DNA of 7,979 nucleotides from an uncultured Veillonella sp. (lineage in GTDB: Bacteria > Bacillota > Negativicutes > Veillonellales > Veillonellaceae), in contig NZ_CAJLUB010000088.1 in the NCBI RefSeq assembly GCF_905209685.1, forward strand, positions 1 to 7,979, in the 5' to 3' direction. Shown piece by piece: positions 1 through 5,916 of the stretch. The notes under the pieces are model-generated. The model was not told the origin of the DNA and did not search any database. It saw only the letters and a program-made list of their open reading frames with translations. Numbering within the stretch: position 1 is the stretch's first letter; every line of letters begins with the position of its first letter. The position numbers and the translations under genes are program-made.

Positions 1-827
1 AATAGTTCCGTTGCTTCATTGAGTAAGAAGCCTGCCACTAATAAACGACGTGGTACGATGATCAAATCAAGGTTAGCCGTCAATGGCAACATAATACTTG
101 CTAAGGAAATTGGTAAGGCAAGCCAGATGAGGCGCGATAAAACCTCTTTAGTAGATTCTCGTTCACCTTCAAAGCTTTCACCTGTAGTAGGCGCCTTAGG
201 CAATTTATAGTAATAATATAACAAGACTAGGAAGGCACCAAAGGCACCGATACCTGCACCTAAACTCGCACCGCCGGCCGCCTCAGGCAAACCGTATGGT
301 AACAAGATAGCTGCCGCACCTAGCATCACCACAACCCGTAATATTTGCTCTACAATTTGGCTCATCGCCGTTGGTGTCATCATTTCGTAACCTTGGATGT
401 AACCGCGGAAGCAGGAAATCCAAGTAACAAAGAAGATGGCTGGCGCTAGCGCAATGAGGGAGTAGTAGGCACGACTTTCCTGAATGATACCACTTGAGAT
501 GAGCCAATCGGCGCCAAAGAACATGGCAAGACTGGCTATTAGACCTGTAATGGTAAGCATTGTAAAGGAAATGTTGAATACTCGTTTAGCCCCCGTGTAG
601 TCGTTGAGAGCTAACCGCTCTGCCGTTAAAATAGAGATGGCAATTGGCACACCTGCGCTTGAAACTTGTAATAGCAATAAATAGATGGGGAAGGCCATCT
701 GATAGATACCGATACCTTCACCGCCTAAAATACGGGATAGTAGAATCCAGTTAATACTACCGATGGCTTTCACCACAAAGCCGGCTATGGTGAGGATTAA
801 TGTTCCTTTTAAAAATCCGCTAGCCAT
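1..827 (-). CDS. SpoVB/MurJ-like polysaccharide or lipid-linked precursor flippase (MOP superfamily), C-terminus cut off by window edge
   Basis: The reverse strand is open from the ATG at 827 to the window edge, giving 275 residues without a stop. It starts MASGFLKGTLILTIAGFVVK and continues with SRILGGEGIGIYQMAFPIY, the typical N-terminus of SpoVB-type proteins of the polysaccharide biosynthesis/MOP superfamily. Several hydrophobic membrane segments follow, for example around residues 6-30, 45-65, 86-108, 120-135 and 160-210, separated by short charged loops such as the acidic stretch near residue 220. Family members are inner-membrane flippases for lipid-linked glycans such as lipid II or O-unit/capsule precursors; the substrate here cannot be told from sequence. 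Family length is usually about 500-550 residues, so roughly half is missing. The ATG lies three bases after the fba stop codon, in the same frame and with no clear ribosome site, so translation is probably coupled to fba. The family is named for sporulation but is widespread in non-spore-formers. Confidence 0.85.
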   Translation of the reverse strand, partial: MASGFLKGTLILTIAGFVVKAIGSINWILLSRILGGEGIGIYQMAFPIYLLLLQVSSAGVPIAISILTAERLALNDYTGAKRVFNISFTMLTITGLIASLAMFFGADWLISSGIIQESRAYYSLIALAPAIFFVTWISCFRGYIQGYEMMTPTAMSQIVEQILRVVVMLGAAAILLPYGLPEAAGGASLGAGIGAFGAFLVLLYYYYKLPKAPTTGESFEGERESTKEVLSRLIWLALPISLASIMLPLTANLDLIIVPRRLLVAGFLLNEATEL

Positions 828-830
828 AGA

Positions 831-1760
831 TTATAGAGTGTTGGAAGAACCTAACACGTTTTTAATTTTGTGAGCTACCATGCCTTTAATAGCATCACGA
901 GCAGGTCCTAAGTATTTACGAGGGTCAAATTCAGATGGGTTTTGAGCCAAGTATTCACGTACGGATGCAGTCATAGCAAGACGAAGGTCTGTATCGATGT
1001 TGATTTTGCAAACTGCCATTTGAGCTGCTTTGCGAAGCATTTCTTCAGGTACGCCTTGTGCACCAGGAATGTTGCCACCAAATTCGTTACATTTTGCTAC
1101 GAATTCAGGTAATACGGAGGATGCGCCATGCAATACGATTGGGAAGTCAGGCAATAATTCGCCAACTTTTTTCAAACGATCGAAGTCGAGGTAAGGGTCG
1201 CCTTTGAATTTGTAAGCACCATGGCTAGTACCGATAGCGATGGCTAAGGAGTCTACGCCTGTAAGATGTACGAATTCAGCAGCTTGTTCTGGATCTGTAA
1301 AGCGAGCATCCGCATCAGATACGTTTACATCATCTTCAACGCCAGCCAAACGGCCTAATTCTGCTTCTACTACAACGCCATGAGCGTGAGCATATTCAAC
1401 AACTTGTTTAGTAATTTTTACGTTTTCATCGAAGTCATGGTGAGATGCGTCGATCATAACGGATGTAAAACCACCATCTACACAGTCTTTACAGATTTCA
1501 AAGGAATCGCCGTGATCAAGATGAAGAGCGATTGGTAAATTGCTGTCTTCAAGAGCTGCTTCTACGAGTTTTACAAGGTAAATATGTTTAGCATATTTAC
1601 GAGCGCCTGCAGATACTTGCAAGATAAGAGGGGATTGTTCCTCTTTGGCTGCATCTACGATACCTTGTACGATTTCCATGTTGTTTACATTGAAAGCGCC
1701 AACAGCATAGCCGCCTTCATAGGCTTTTTTGAACATTTCTGTAGTAGTAACTAATGGCAT
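831..1760 (-). CDS. fba: Class II fructose-1,6-bisphosphate aldolase
   Basis: This 309-residue cytoplasmic zinc enzyme reversibly splits fructose 1,6-bisphosphate into dihydroxyacetone phosphate and glyceraldehyde 3-phosphate, in glycolysis and gluconeogenesis. Class II hallmarks are visible: LHLDHGDSFE at residues 79-88, with the catalytic Asp82 and metal ligand His83; VEAELG at 131-136, with Glu134; GTSHGAYKF at 177-185, with zinc ligand His180; VLHGASSV at 209-216, with His211; and CKINIDTDLR at 251-260 for phosphate binding. The length fits the family. The open frame extends 10 codons further upstream, but an AAGGAGG ribosome site sits five bases before the ATG at 1760, inside that extension, so the start at 1760 is chosen. 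The sequence appears intact. The flippase gene follows after three bases, suggesting a shared transcript. In an organism that lives mainly on lactate and other organic acids the enzyme would serve chiefly gluconeogenesis; that is inference. Confidence 0.96.
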   Translation of the reverse strand: MPLVTTTEMFKKAYEGGYAVGAFNVNNMEIVQGIVDAAKEEQSPLILQVSAGARKYAKHIYLVKLVEAALEDSNLPIALHLDHGDSFEICKDCVDGGFTSVMIDASHHDFDENVKITKQVVEYAHAHGVVVEAELGRLAGVEDDVNVSDADARFTDPEQAAEFVHLTGVDSLAIAIGTSHGAYKFKGDPYLDFDRLKKVGELLPDFPIVLHGASSVLPEFVAKCNEFGGNIPGAQGVPEEMLRKAAQMAVCKINIDTDLRLAMTASVREYLAQNPSEFDPRKYLGPARDAIKGMVAHKIKNVLGSSNTL

Positions 1761-1765
1761 GTTGT

Positions 1766-1772
1766 CCTCCTT
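1766..1772 (-). promoter_or_regulatory. Ribosome binding site of fba
   Basis: The reverse strand reads AAGGAGG, a near-perfect match to the 16S rRNA tail, five bases before the ATG at 1760. It decides the start codon, because the longer open frame beginning at 1790 would place this site inside the coding region. Confidence 0.9.
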
Positions 1773-1864
1773 GGCCATAGGGCCTGTCATATCATGTTAT
1801 TAATACTGTGACTGCTAGTCTTTCTAGCGCATATGAGCTAGATTAAATACTAGTGTATTGCAAT

Positions 1865-1893
1865 CATATATCAATTCAAGTTAAGTATATCAA
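1865..1893 (-). promoter_or_regulatory. Possible fba promoter
   Basis: On the reverse strand TTGATA (1888-1893, five of six matches to the -35 consensus) is followed 17 bases later by TATATG (1865-1870). With a 19-base gap the better box TATGAT (1863-1868) would be used instead. The region is AT-rich, so chance matches are expected and this is only a candidate. It would give an untranslated leader of about 100 bases. The rest of the 1761-2011 gap shows no gene and no convincing terminator for the pseudouridine synthase gene that points into it; the only hairpin there (around 1957-1969) has a stem of about four pairs and no T-tract. Confidence 0.35.
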
Positions 1894-2011
1894 GAAACAC
1901 TATAAAGGGCCAATATTTTTTGTATAACTTATGCATAAATTTCGTCTTATTTTATGACCCATGTGGGCTAATTTATATGTATCGGTATTAATTTACCAGA
2001 AATACATTAGC

Positions 2012-2911
2012 TTAATTGGTGAGTAATGCCTCCATATCTGATGGTAAGGATGCCTGTAATTCTAGCCATTCATCCGTCATGGGATGGTAAAAGCTAACGC
2101 GCGATGCATGGAGTGCTTGACGTTGAATATATTTTAAGTGCCCACCATACAGGTCATCTCCAGCAAGTGGATATCCTAGTTGAGATAGATGAACCCGAAT
2201 TTGATGTGTTCGACCTGTATGTAATAAACATTGCACATGGGTAAAGCATTGCACAATCTTATTCTTTACAATGGTATTACTCTCAATGACAGTTATATCT
2301 GTATGAGCTGGTTTACCCTCAGCCGTGCAGCAACGCTCGATAATACTACCTGGCTTACGTCCAATAGGCCACTGTACGCTTATGTGATTAGTGGGTAATT
2401 GACCTTCTACTATAGCGTCGTAGTTTTTATGGAAATGAGTATGCTTTTTATCGAAAGCATGTTGTACTACAGAGGTTTTAGCAATGATAACAATTCCAGA
2501 GGTGTCTTTATCTAATCGATGAACAGGATGGAAATCATAATGTTGATTTGTTTCTTGGTAGTAATGTAGAACACCATTTGCTAAGGTATGATCTCGTACT
2601 GTCGAGGTAGGATGCATCAGAATACCAGCCTCTTTGTTGATGACTAAAATATACTCATCTTCGTATACGATATCGAGGTCCATAGGGCTTAAACTAAACT
2701 CTTGTTCAGGGGTTAACTTCATAACGAGATGGTCTCCACCGTGAACAAGGGTATTCCAAGAGGCTGGTTCGTCATTAACTGTTATAATACCGTCATTTCG
2801 CAAACGCCGCCGCATACGTTGGGAAATATGCTGTTGTTTTATAATATGATTCATAGATTGAGTATGTACGTTGGAATCTACAATCAAGTCGATAATAGTT
2901 GCTGTTTTCAT
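2012..2911 (-). CDS. RluA-family 23S rRNA/tRNA pseudouridine synthase
   Basis: The 299-residue protein converts specific uridines in structured RNA (rRNA or tRNA) to pseudouridine. An N-terminal S4-like RNA-binding region covers about residues 1-67, including the basic stretch QRMRRRLRNDGIITVN. The catalytic RluA/RluD domain follows, beginning near DIVYEDEYILVINKEAGILMHP (80-101). The signature HRLDKDTSG is at 131-139, with Asp134 as the catalytic residue, and the conserved LLHTGRTHQIRVHL is at 229-242, followed by GYPLAGDDLYGG. Length and order are normal for the RluD/YhcT/YlyB group, but the exact target uridine cannot be assigned. The frame is open back to an ATG at 2980. I prefer the ATG at 2911: the S4-like fold needs nothing upstream, the extension is not family-like, and an extended -10 box (TGATATAAT) lies inside the extension. 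Neither start has a ribosome site; the message may be leaderless. The gene is divergent from the WG-repeat gene. Confidence 0.9.
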   Translation of the reverse strand: MKTATIIDLIVDSNVHTQSMNHIIKQQHISQRMRRRLRNDGIITVNDEPASWNTLVHGGDHLVMKLTPEQEFSLSPMDLDIVYEDEYILVINKEAGILMHPTSTVRDHTLANGVLHYYQETNQHYDFHPVHRLDKDTSGIVIIAKTSVVQHAFDKKHTHFHKNYDAIVEGQLPTNHISVQWPIGRKPGSIIERCCTAEGKPAHTDITVIESNTIVKNKIVQCFTHVQCLLHTGRTHQIRVHLSQLGYPLAGDDLYGGHLKYIQRQALHASRVSFYHPMTDEWLELQASLPSDMEALLTN

Positions 2912-2918
2912 ACATAGT

Positions 2919-2927
2919 ATTATATCA
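2919..2927 (-). promoter_or_regulatory. Extended -10 promoter placed for a leaderless transcript of the pseudouridine synthase gene
   Basis: The reverse strand reads TGATATAAT, a perfect extended -10 element (TGn plus TATAAT). The hexamer ends eight bases before the A of the ATG at 2911, so the expected transcription start is the A itself or the base before it. No good -35 box lies 17 bases upstream, which is usual for extended -10 promoters. No ribosome site is present in the short gap. Confidence 0.55.
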
Positions 2928-2963
2928 AATAAATAATGGATGAAGAATTTTTCATAATTTGTT

Positions 2964-2977
2964 GTCTTTATAGAGAC
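2964..2977. repeat. Imperfect palindrome between divergent genes
   Basis: The 14-base sequence GTCTTTATAGAGAC is a palindrome with a single mismatched pair (arms GTCTTTA and TAGAGAC). It lies about 40 bases upstream of the predicted -10 box of the leftward pseudouridine synthase gene, in the divergent intergenic region. It could be an operator, but there is only one copy and no adjacent regulator gene. Confidence 0.25.
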
Positions 2978-3048
2978 CATATAGTATAATTTTTATTAAT
3001 GTTTTTTATATATTTTTTATGTATTGGTGTTTTATTTATTTGAATGCT

Positions 3049-3079
3049 TTGGCAGTTTAATGTCTTAACGCCATATATT
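3049..3079 (+). promoter_or_regulatory. Possible promoter of the WG-repeat gene
   Basis: TTGGCA (3049-3054, five of six to the -35 consensus) and TATATT (3074-3079, five of six to the -10 consensus) are separated by 19 bases, slightly long; ATATAT with 18 bases is an alternative. T-rich tracts upstream (about 2990-3040) could favour polymerase binding. The predicted start near 3086 leaves a leader of about 30 bases before the ATG at 3117. The -10 box overlaps the left arm of an inverted repeat. Confidence 0.4.
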
Positions 3080-3092
3080 GATGAGTATATGG
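3071..3092. repeat. Perfect inverted repeat over the putative -10 region of the WG-repeat gene
   Basis: CCATATA (3071-3077) and TATATGG (3086-3092) are perfect seven-base inverted arms separated by eight bases. The left arm overlaps the putative -10 box and the right arm the expected transcription start, a placement typical of repressor operators. Another CCATATA lies at 2977-2983 in the same intergenic region. The AT-rich context raises the odds of coincidence. Confidence 0.35.
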
Positions 3093-3104
3093 TTTGCTTT
3101 GTAA

Positions 3105-3110
3105 AAGGAG
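3105..3110 (+). promoter_or_regulatory. Ribosome binding site of the WG-repeat gene
   Basis: AAGGAG lies six bases before the ATG at 3117, a well-spaced strong site that supports this start codon and the signal peptide that follows it. Confidence 0.85.
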
Positions 3111-3116
3111 AGGTTT

Positions 3117-4721
3117 ATGAAACTGAATAAGAAATCCTTATTAGTCGCTTGTGTGTTGGCGGCTATGTCTACAAGTGCTTTCGCAGCAACAACAACAACA
3201 TCTACTAGCAGTAAAACTGTGACAAATCAAGATACACCGACATCTACAAGTACGCGTGTAACTAGTGAGAAACATACAACAGCAACATCCTCTACTTCAG
3301 TTTCAACTATGGAAAAATCTAAAGCTAAATCTAGCGGTGTATCCGTATCGGTTGGTGCTGGACGCATGGCGGATTATGTTGTTGTGCCAATTCTTTCTGC
3401 TCAGCATCAGCCTCCAGCGGCTCTTAAATCGATACAAGCAGTAATTGACAATGATAACTTTATTAAGTTGGGTCAATTGGCAACAGTAAAACAAAAAGGG
3501 AAATGGGGCGTAGTCGGTACAGACGGTAAAGTTTTGCTTGAACCACAGTATTTAGATATTGATCCATCATTATCTGCTGATGGTACATATTTTGCATATA
3601 CTAAAAAAACATTAGAACATATTAACATTGATGGTTCTGTGATTTCTAGTGGTGTTGACACTTATGGTGAGCATGATAAAGATATTTTGGCACGTCGCGA
3701 AATGGTAAAAAATTTATCCAATGGCGATGTTAAAATAAATTCTATTTCTTATCCAAGTGATTCTTATACAGCCGTTTCTGTAAAAAATAAATGGGGTTTT
3801 GTAGATGCTTCTAACAAAACGGTGATTGAGCCACAATTTAAGGAAGTGTATACAAAATTTAGTGAAGATCGTGCCTTTGTAAAAAGCGCTAAAGGTAAAA
3901 CTATAGCTATTGATGGTAGCGGCAATCCAATTTTTGAATCTCCTACAGACGATATTGATGAATTTAAGAATGGATTGGCCGAATATCGACGTCATATTAG
4001 TAAGTTTAATTTAGGTGGATTTTTAAGCATGGCTGTAGGCATAGGTTTAAGCAGTCAAGGTGGGATTTATTATGGTGATGCTTGGAACCCAGTTTATGAT
4101 GGTGTAAAACGTGGTTATTTGGACCGCAGTGGCAATATCATCATTGATAGCAAGAATGATGCCGTATGGCCAATGACAGCTTATGGTACACTTGTTAAAA
4201 ATCAAGGTAAATTAGGATTTATGAATCGTAATGGTGAGTATATTATTCAACCTGGTAATTATGATGCAGGGGAAATGGATACTATTAATGCTTTGTTAGT
4301 ACTCATCAATAAAGATAATGGAAAAGCTGGTATTTTTAATTTAGAAACAGGAAAACAAGTTAATCCATTTGTATATGATTCAATTAATTTTGTAAGTGCT
4401 ACTCGGATGGTGGCTACAAAAGGTGAAAGTAAATACTTAATTGATATGCAATCCGGTAATATTGTATTTACAACAACTAAGGATATGACAATAGATGTAT
4501 TTGGTGGGGCCTATGCTTGGGTTCATAAAGGTTCTAACGATTATCAATTAATTGATGAGAGTGGTAAAGTTTTATTCCATGATAAGAATAAGTTGATTAG
4601 TAAAACTGTACCATTTAGACATGGTTATGGCGCAGTGAAGTCTAATGGAAAATGGGGTGTAATGAACTCCAACGGTGAATGGGTTGTTCAACCAATGTAT
4701 GATGCAGTTAATGTGCTATAA
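3117..4721 (+). CDS. Exported WG-repeat protein
   Basis: The 534-residue product starts with a clear Sec signal peptide: Lys3-type basic start MKLNKK, hydrophobic SLLVACVLAAMS, and a signal peptidase I site after AFA, residue 23. A Ser/Thr-rich low-complexity linker follows (about 24-75). From about residue 120 to the end come roughly nine degenerate WG-type repeats of the form GKWGxxdxxGxxxxxPqyd. The best ones are at 128-148 (KGKWGVVGTDGKVLLEPQY), 223-245 (VKNKWGFVDASNKTVIEPQF), 364-383 and 511-534 (GKWGVMNSNGEWVVQPMY); weaker copies lack the Trp, for example near 260, 332, 402, 438 and 476. A glycine-rich hydrophobic patch interrupts the array at 299-320. WG repeats form beta structures usually linked to binding, but no activity is established here. 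The product probably acts in the periplasm or at the cell surface. It is followed by another exported protein with no clear terminator between them. No catalytic motif is visible. Confidence 0.85.
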   Translation: MKLNKKSLLVACVLAAMSTSAFAATTTTSTSSKTVTNQDTPTSTSTRVTSEKHTTATSSTSVSTMEKSKAKSSGVSVSVGAGRMADYVVVPILSAQHQPPAALKSIQAVIDNDNFIKLGQLATVKQKGKWGVVGTDGKVLLEPQYLDIDPSLSADGTYFAYTKKTLEHINIDGSVISSGVDTYGEHDKDILARREMVKNLSNGDVKINSISYPSDSYTAVSVKNKWGFVDASNKTVIEPQFKEVYTKFSEDRAFVKSAKGKTIAIDGSGNPIFESPTDDIDEFKNGLAEYRRHISKFNLGGFLSMAVGIGLSSQGGIYYGDAWNPVYDGVKRGYLDRSGNIIIDSKNDAVWPMTAYGTLVKNQGKLGFMNRNGEYIIQPGNYDAGEMDTINALLVLINKDNGKAGIFNLETGKQVNPFVYDSINFVSATRMVATKGESKYLIDMQSGNIVFTTTKDMTIDVFGGAYAWVHKGSNDYQLIDESGKVLFHDKNKLISKTVPFRHGYGAVKSNGKWGVMNSNGEWVVQPMYDAVNVL

Positions 4722-4818
4722 ATCGTATTTGGTCAAAATTTTCTATGTTTAATCTTTTGCGCTATTTGCTACGAACTCATAACAAATATTATAACTAAAA
4801 TAATTGGTTCATTAAAAA

Positions 4819-4847
4819 TTCATGATATGGTATACTGAGCCTATAAT
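4819..4847 (+). promoter_or_regulatory. Possible promoter of the second exported-protein gene
   Basis: A perfect TATAAT (4842-4847) lies 17 bases after the poor -35 match TTCATG (4819-4824). The expected start near 4854 leaves about 30 bases before the ATG at 4886. A TATACT box at 4831-4836 is an alternative. The rest of the 4722-4885 gap is AT-rich with no convincing terminator; only a weak five-pair stem (ATTTG/CAAAT) is seen near 4765-4787. Read-through from the WG-repeat gene is therefore possible. Confidence 0.45.
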
Positions 4848-4885
4848 GTATAGTTATATGTTTTTATTTGTTTTTGGGGGTACAT

Positions 4886-5602
4886 ATGAAATCTTCTAAA
4901 GCACTTTTAAAATTATTGGTTGTTGGTTGTATTGGTTTGGGTTGCTTAATGCCGACAGTTGCGCATGGAGAAAATACTACAGGACAAGCTGCAGGGGAGA
5001 ACTCTGTTGTAAAAACAGAGATGCCATCAGGTGTTAATCGTATTCAACTGTTAAAAAATGAAGATTCATCTTCAACTGTACGCACAAGTTCTATTATTAA
5101 TGGTCATGCTTATATTCCTAAGGATACAAAGATTGAATTAGAATTAATTACTCCAATTAGTTCCAAACGAAGTAAAGAGGGGAATACTTTTAGATTAAAA
5201 ACATTAGAAAATCTTCTTATAAATAATGTTGTAGTAATTCCAGCAAATCAAGAAGTACTGGGAACAATTACAAAGTCTAGAAAAAACGGTATGTTTGGCC
5301 GCAAAGGTAGATTAGAATTTAGCATAAATGAAATTAAAACTGTTAATGGAGTTACAGTTCCTCTCGATGCCCAAGTAAAAGGTAAAGGTCATTCTGATAA
5401 TGGTGCTGTAGCTGTGGCTGCTGCTGTTAGCCTAGTTGGTGGCTTATTTATGAAGGGGACAAACATTTACTATGAACCAGGCCAAAAGTTTGTTGCTGTG
5501 GTAGCTGCTGATACAGATTTAAATACAACAGTAGAAGATCTTCCAAATGCTATGAACCCAAGTAAACCATCTGGACAAAATATTGTGTTGCCAACAAGAT
5601 AG
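4886..5602 (+). CDS. Secreted beta-rich protein of unknown function
   Basis: I do not recognise a named family with certainty. The 238-residue product has a signal peptide: basic MKSSK, a hydrophobic stretch to about residue 22, and a likely signal peptidase I site after AHG (residue 28). VVGC at 12-15 also resembles a lipobox, so a lipoprotein cannot be excluded. A polar linker (29-70) leads into a domain at about 73-212 with alternating beta-like segments: AYIPKDTKIELELITPISS (75-93), a repeat of the 'IP(A/K)xxxxxG' theme at VVVIPANQEVLGTITKSRK (115-133), RKGRLEFSINEIKTVNGVTVPL (139-160), an Ala/Gly-rich hydrophobic segment (173-189), and YYEPGQKFVAVVAADTDL (195-212). This pattern recalls the C-terminal barrel of VirB10/TrbI-type envelope proteins, but no secretion genes are nearby. 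The upstream in-frame ATG at 4868 is disfavoured because a GGGGG ribosome-site-like tract (4876-4880) precedes the ATG at 4886. A strong terminator follows. Confidence 0.75.
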   Translation: MKSSKALLKLLVVGCIGLGCLMPTVAHGENTTGQAAGENSVVKTEMPSGVNRIQLLKNEDSSSTVRTSSIINGHAYIPKDTKIELELITPISSKRSKEGNTFRLKTLENLLINNVVVIPANQEVLGTITKSRKNGMFGRKGRLEFSINEIKTVNGVTVPLDAQVKGKGHSDNGAVAVAAAVSLVGGLFMKGTNIYYEPGQKFVAVVAADTDLNTTVEDLPNAMNPSKPSGQNIVLPTR

Positions 5603-5634
5603 ATTAAGATTCATATGAAAATATTATAGTGATT

Positions 5635-5688
5635 AAATATCCGGTATCGATAGATTGTATCTGTTGGGTACCGGATATTTTGTTTTTT
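5635..5688 (+). terminator. Strong intrinsic terminator with a long stem
   Basis: A perfect 12-base inverted repeat, AAATATCCGGTA (5635-5646) and TACCGGATATTT (5669-5680), runs directly into a T-rich tract (TTTTGTTTTTT, through 5688). The 22-base loop contains a further small pairing (GATA with TATC, or AGAT with ATCT), so the hairpin may be branched. It lies about 30 bases after the stop codon of the second exported-protein gene and isolates it from yajQ. Confidence 0.9.
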
Positions 5689-5773
5689 GAAATAGCTAAT
5701 ACTTACTTTTCTTTATAGTCTGAATAATCCTTCTATGATTAATAATAGTTATAATTAAAAAAATCGATTTACC

Positions 5774-5802
5774 TAGAAAAGAAGCGTGTTATAAGGTATA
5801 AT
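5774..5802 (+). promoter_or_regulatory. Likely promoter of yajQ and possibly the yajQ-cbiD-cbiE group
   Basis: TAGAAA (5774-5779, four of six to the -35 consensus) is followed 17 bases later by a perfect TATAAT (5797-5802). Transcription would start near 5809, giving a leader of about 108 bases before yajQ. The stretch 5689-5773 between the terminator and this promoter is AT-rich and shows no gene or clear structure. Confidence 0.55.
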
Positions 5803-5810
5803 TATAGAGA

Positions 5811-5854
5811 TATATTCCGATTTGGTGTACATTTACACTTTCACTTGGAATATG
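5811..5854 (+). other. Nested stem-loop in the yajQ leader
   Basis: An outer seven-base perfect inverted repeat, ATATTCC (5812-5818) with GGAATAT (5847-5853), extendable by one wobble pair, encloses an inner hairpin, GTGTA (5825-5829) with TACAC (5834-5838) around a CATT loop. The element begins right at the predicted transcription start. It could stabilise the mRNA or be a small regulatory fold. It matches no riboswitch class that I recognise and has no B12-box-like sequence. Downstream, GCCC-AAC-GGGT (about 5886-5896) may form a further short hairpin before the ribosome site. Confidence 0.4.
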
Positions 5855-5903
5855 AGGATGATGAAAGTAATGCTATGAGCCCCATGCCCAACGGGTTCAG
5901 GTG

Positions 5904-5910
5904 TAGGAGG
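5904..5910 (+). promoter_or_regulatory. Ribosome binding site of yajQ
   Basis: TAGGAGG lies six bases before the ATG at 5917. It rules out the longer in-frame start at 5845, whose 24 extra residues are not family-like and have no ribosome site. Confidence 0.9.
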
Positions 5911-5916
5911 TATAAA

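Noticed and set aside
19..507. Short open frames on the plus strand at 19-210 and, in another reverse frame, at 283-507
   Set aside because: They lie wholly inside the flippase coding region, have no family resemblance, and are explained as shadows of that gene.
1761..1790. Ten-codon N-terminal extension of the aldolase
   Set aside because: It contains the AAGGAGG ribosome site of the downstream ATG at 1760, and the family normally starts at that methionine.
1957..1969. Terminator hairpin behind the pseudouridine synthase gene
   Set aside because: Only about four pairs (GCCC/GGGT around ACAT) and no T-tract follows on the reverse strand, so it is too weak to call.
2912..2980. 23-residue N-terminal extension of the pseudouridine synthase
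   Set aside because: It contains a perfect extended -10 promoter box, lacks a ribosome site, and is not needed for the S4-like domain. It is not fully excluded, since the preferred start also lacks a ribosome site.
3180..3300. Repetitive ACA/TCT-rich DNA at the start of the WG-repeat gene as a phase-variable repeat
   Set aside because: The repeat units are degenerate, mixed Thr/Ser codons rather than a uniform tandem array, so slippage is not supported; it encodes a low-complexity linker.
3303..3995. Reverse-strand open frames inside the WG-repeat gene
   Set aside because: No ribosome sites or recognisable domains; the forward frame has a signal peptide and clear repeats.
5845..5916. 24-residue N-terminal extension of YajQ
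   Set aside because: There is no ribosome site at 5845, the residues do not resemble the family, and a perfect ribosome site precedes the ATG at 5917.
5809..5916. Cobalamin or cyclic di-GMP riboswitch before yajQ
   Set aside because: The leader is too short for a cobalamin riboswitch, no B12-box-like sequence is seen, and the conserved cyclic di-GMP aptamer elements are absent.
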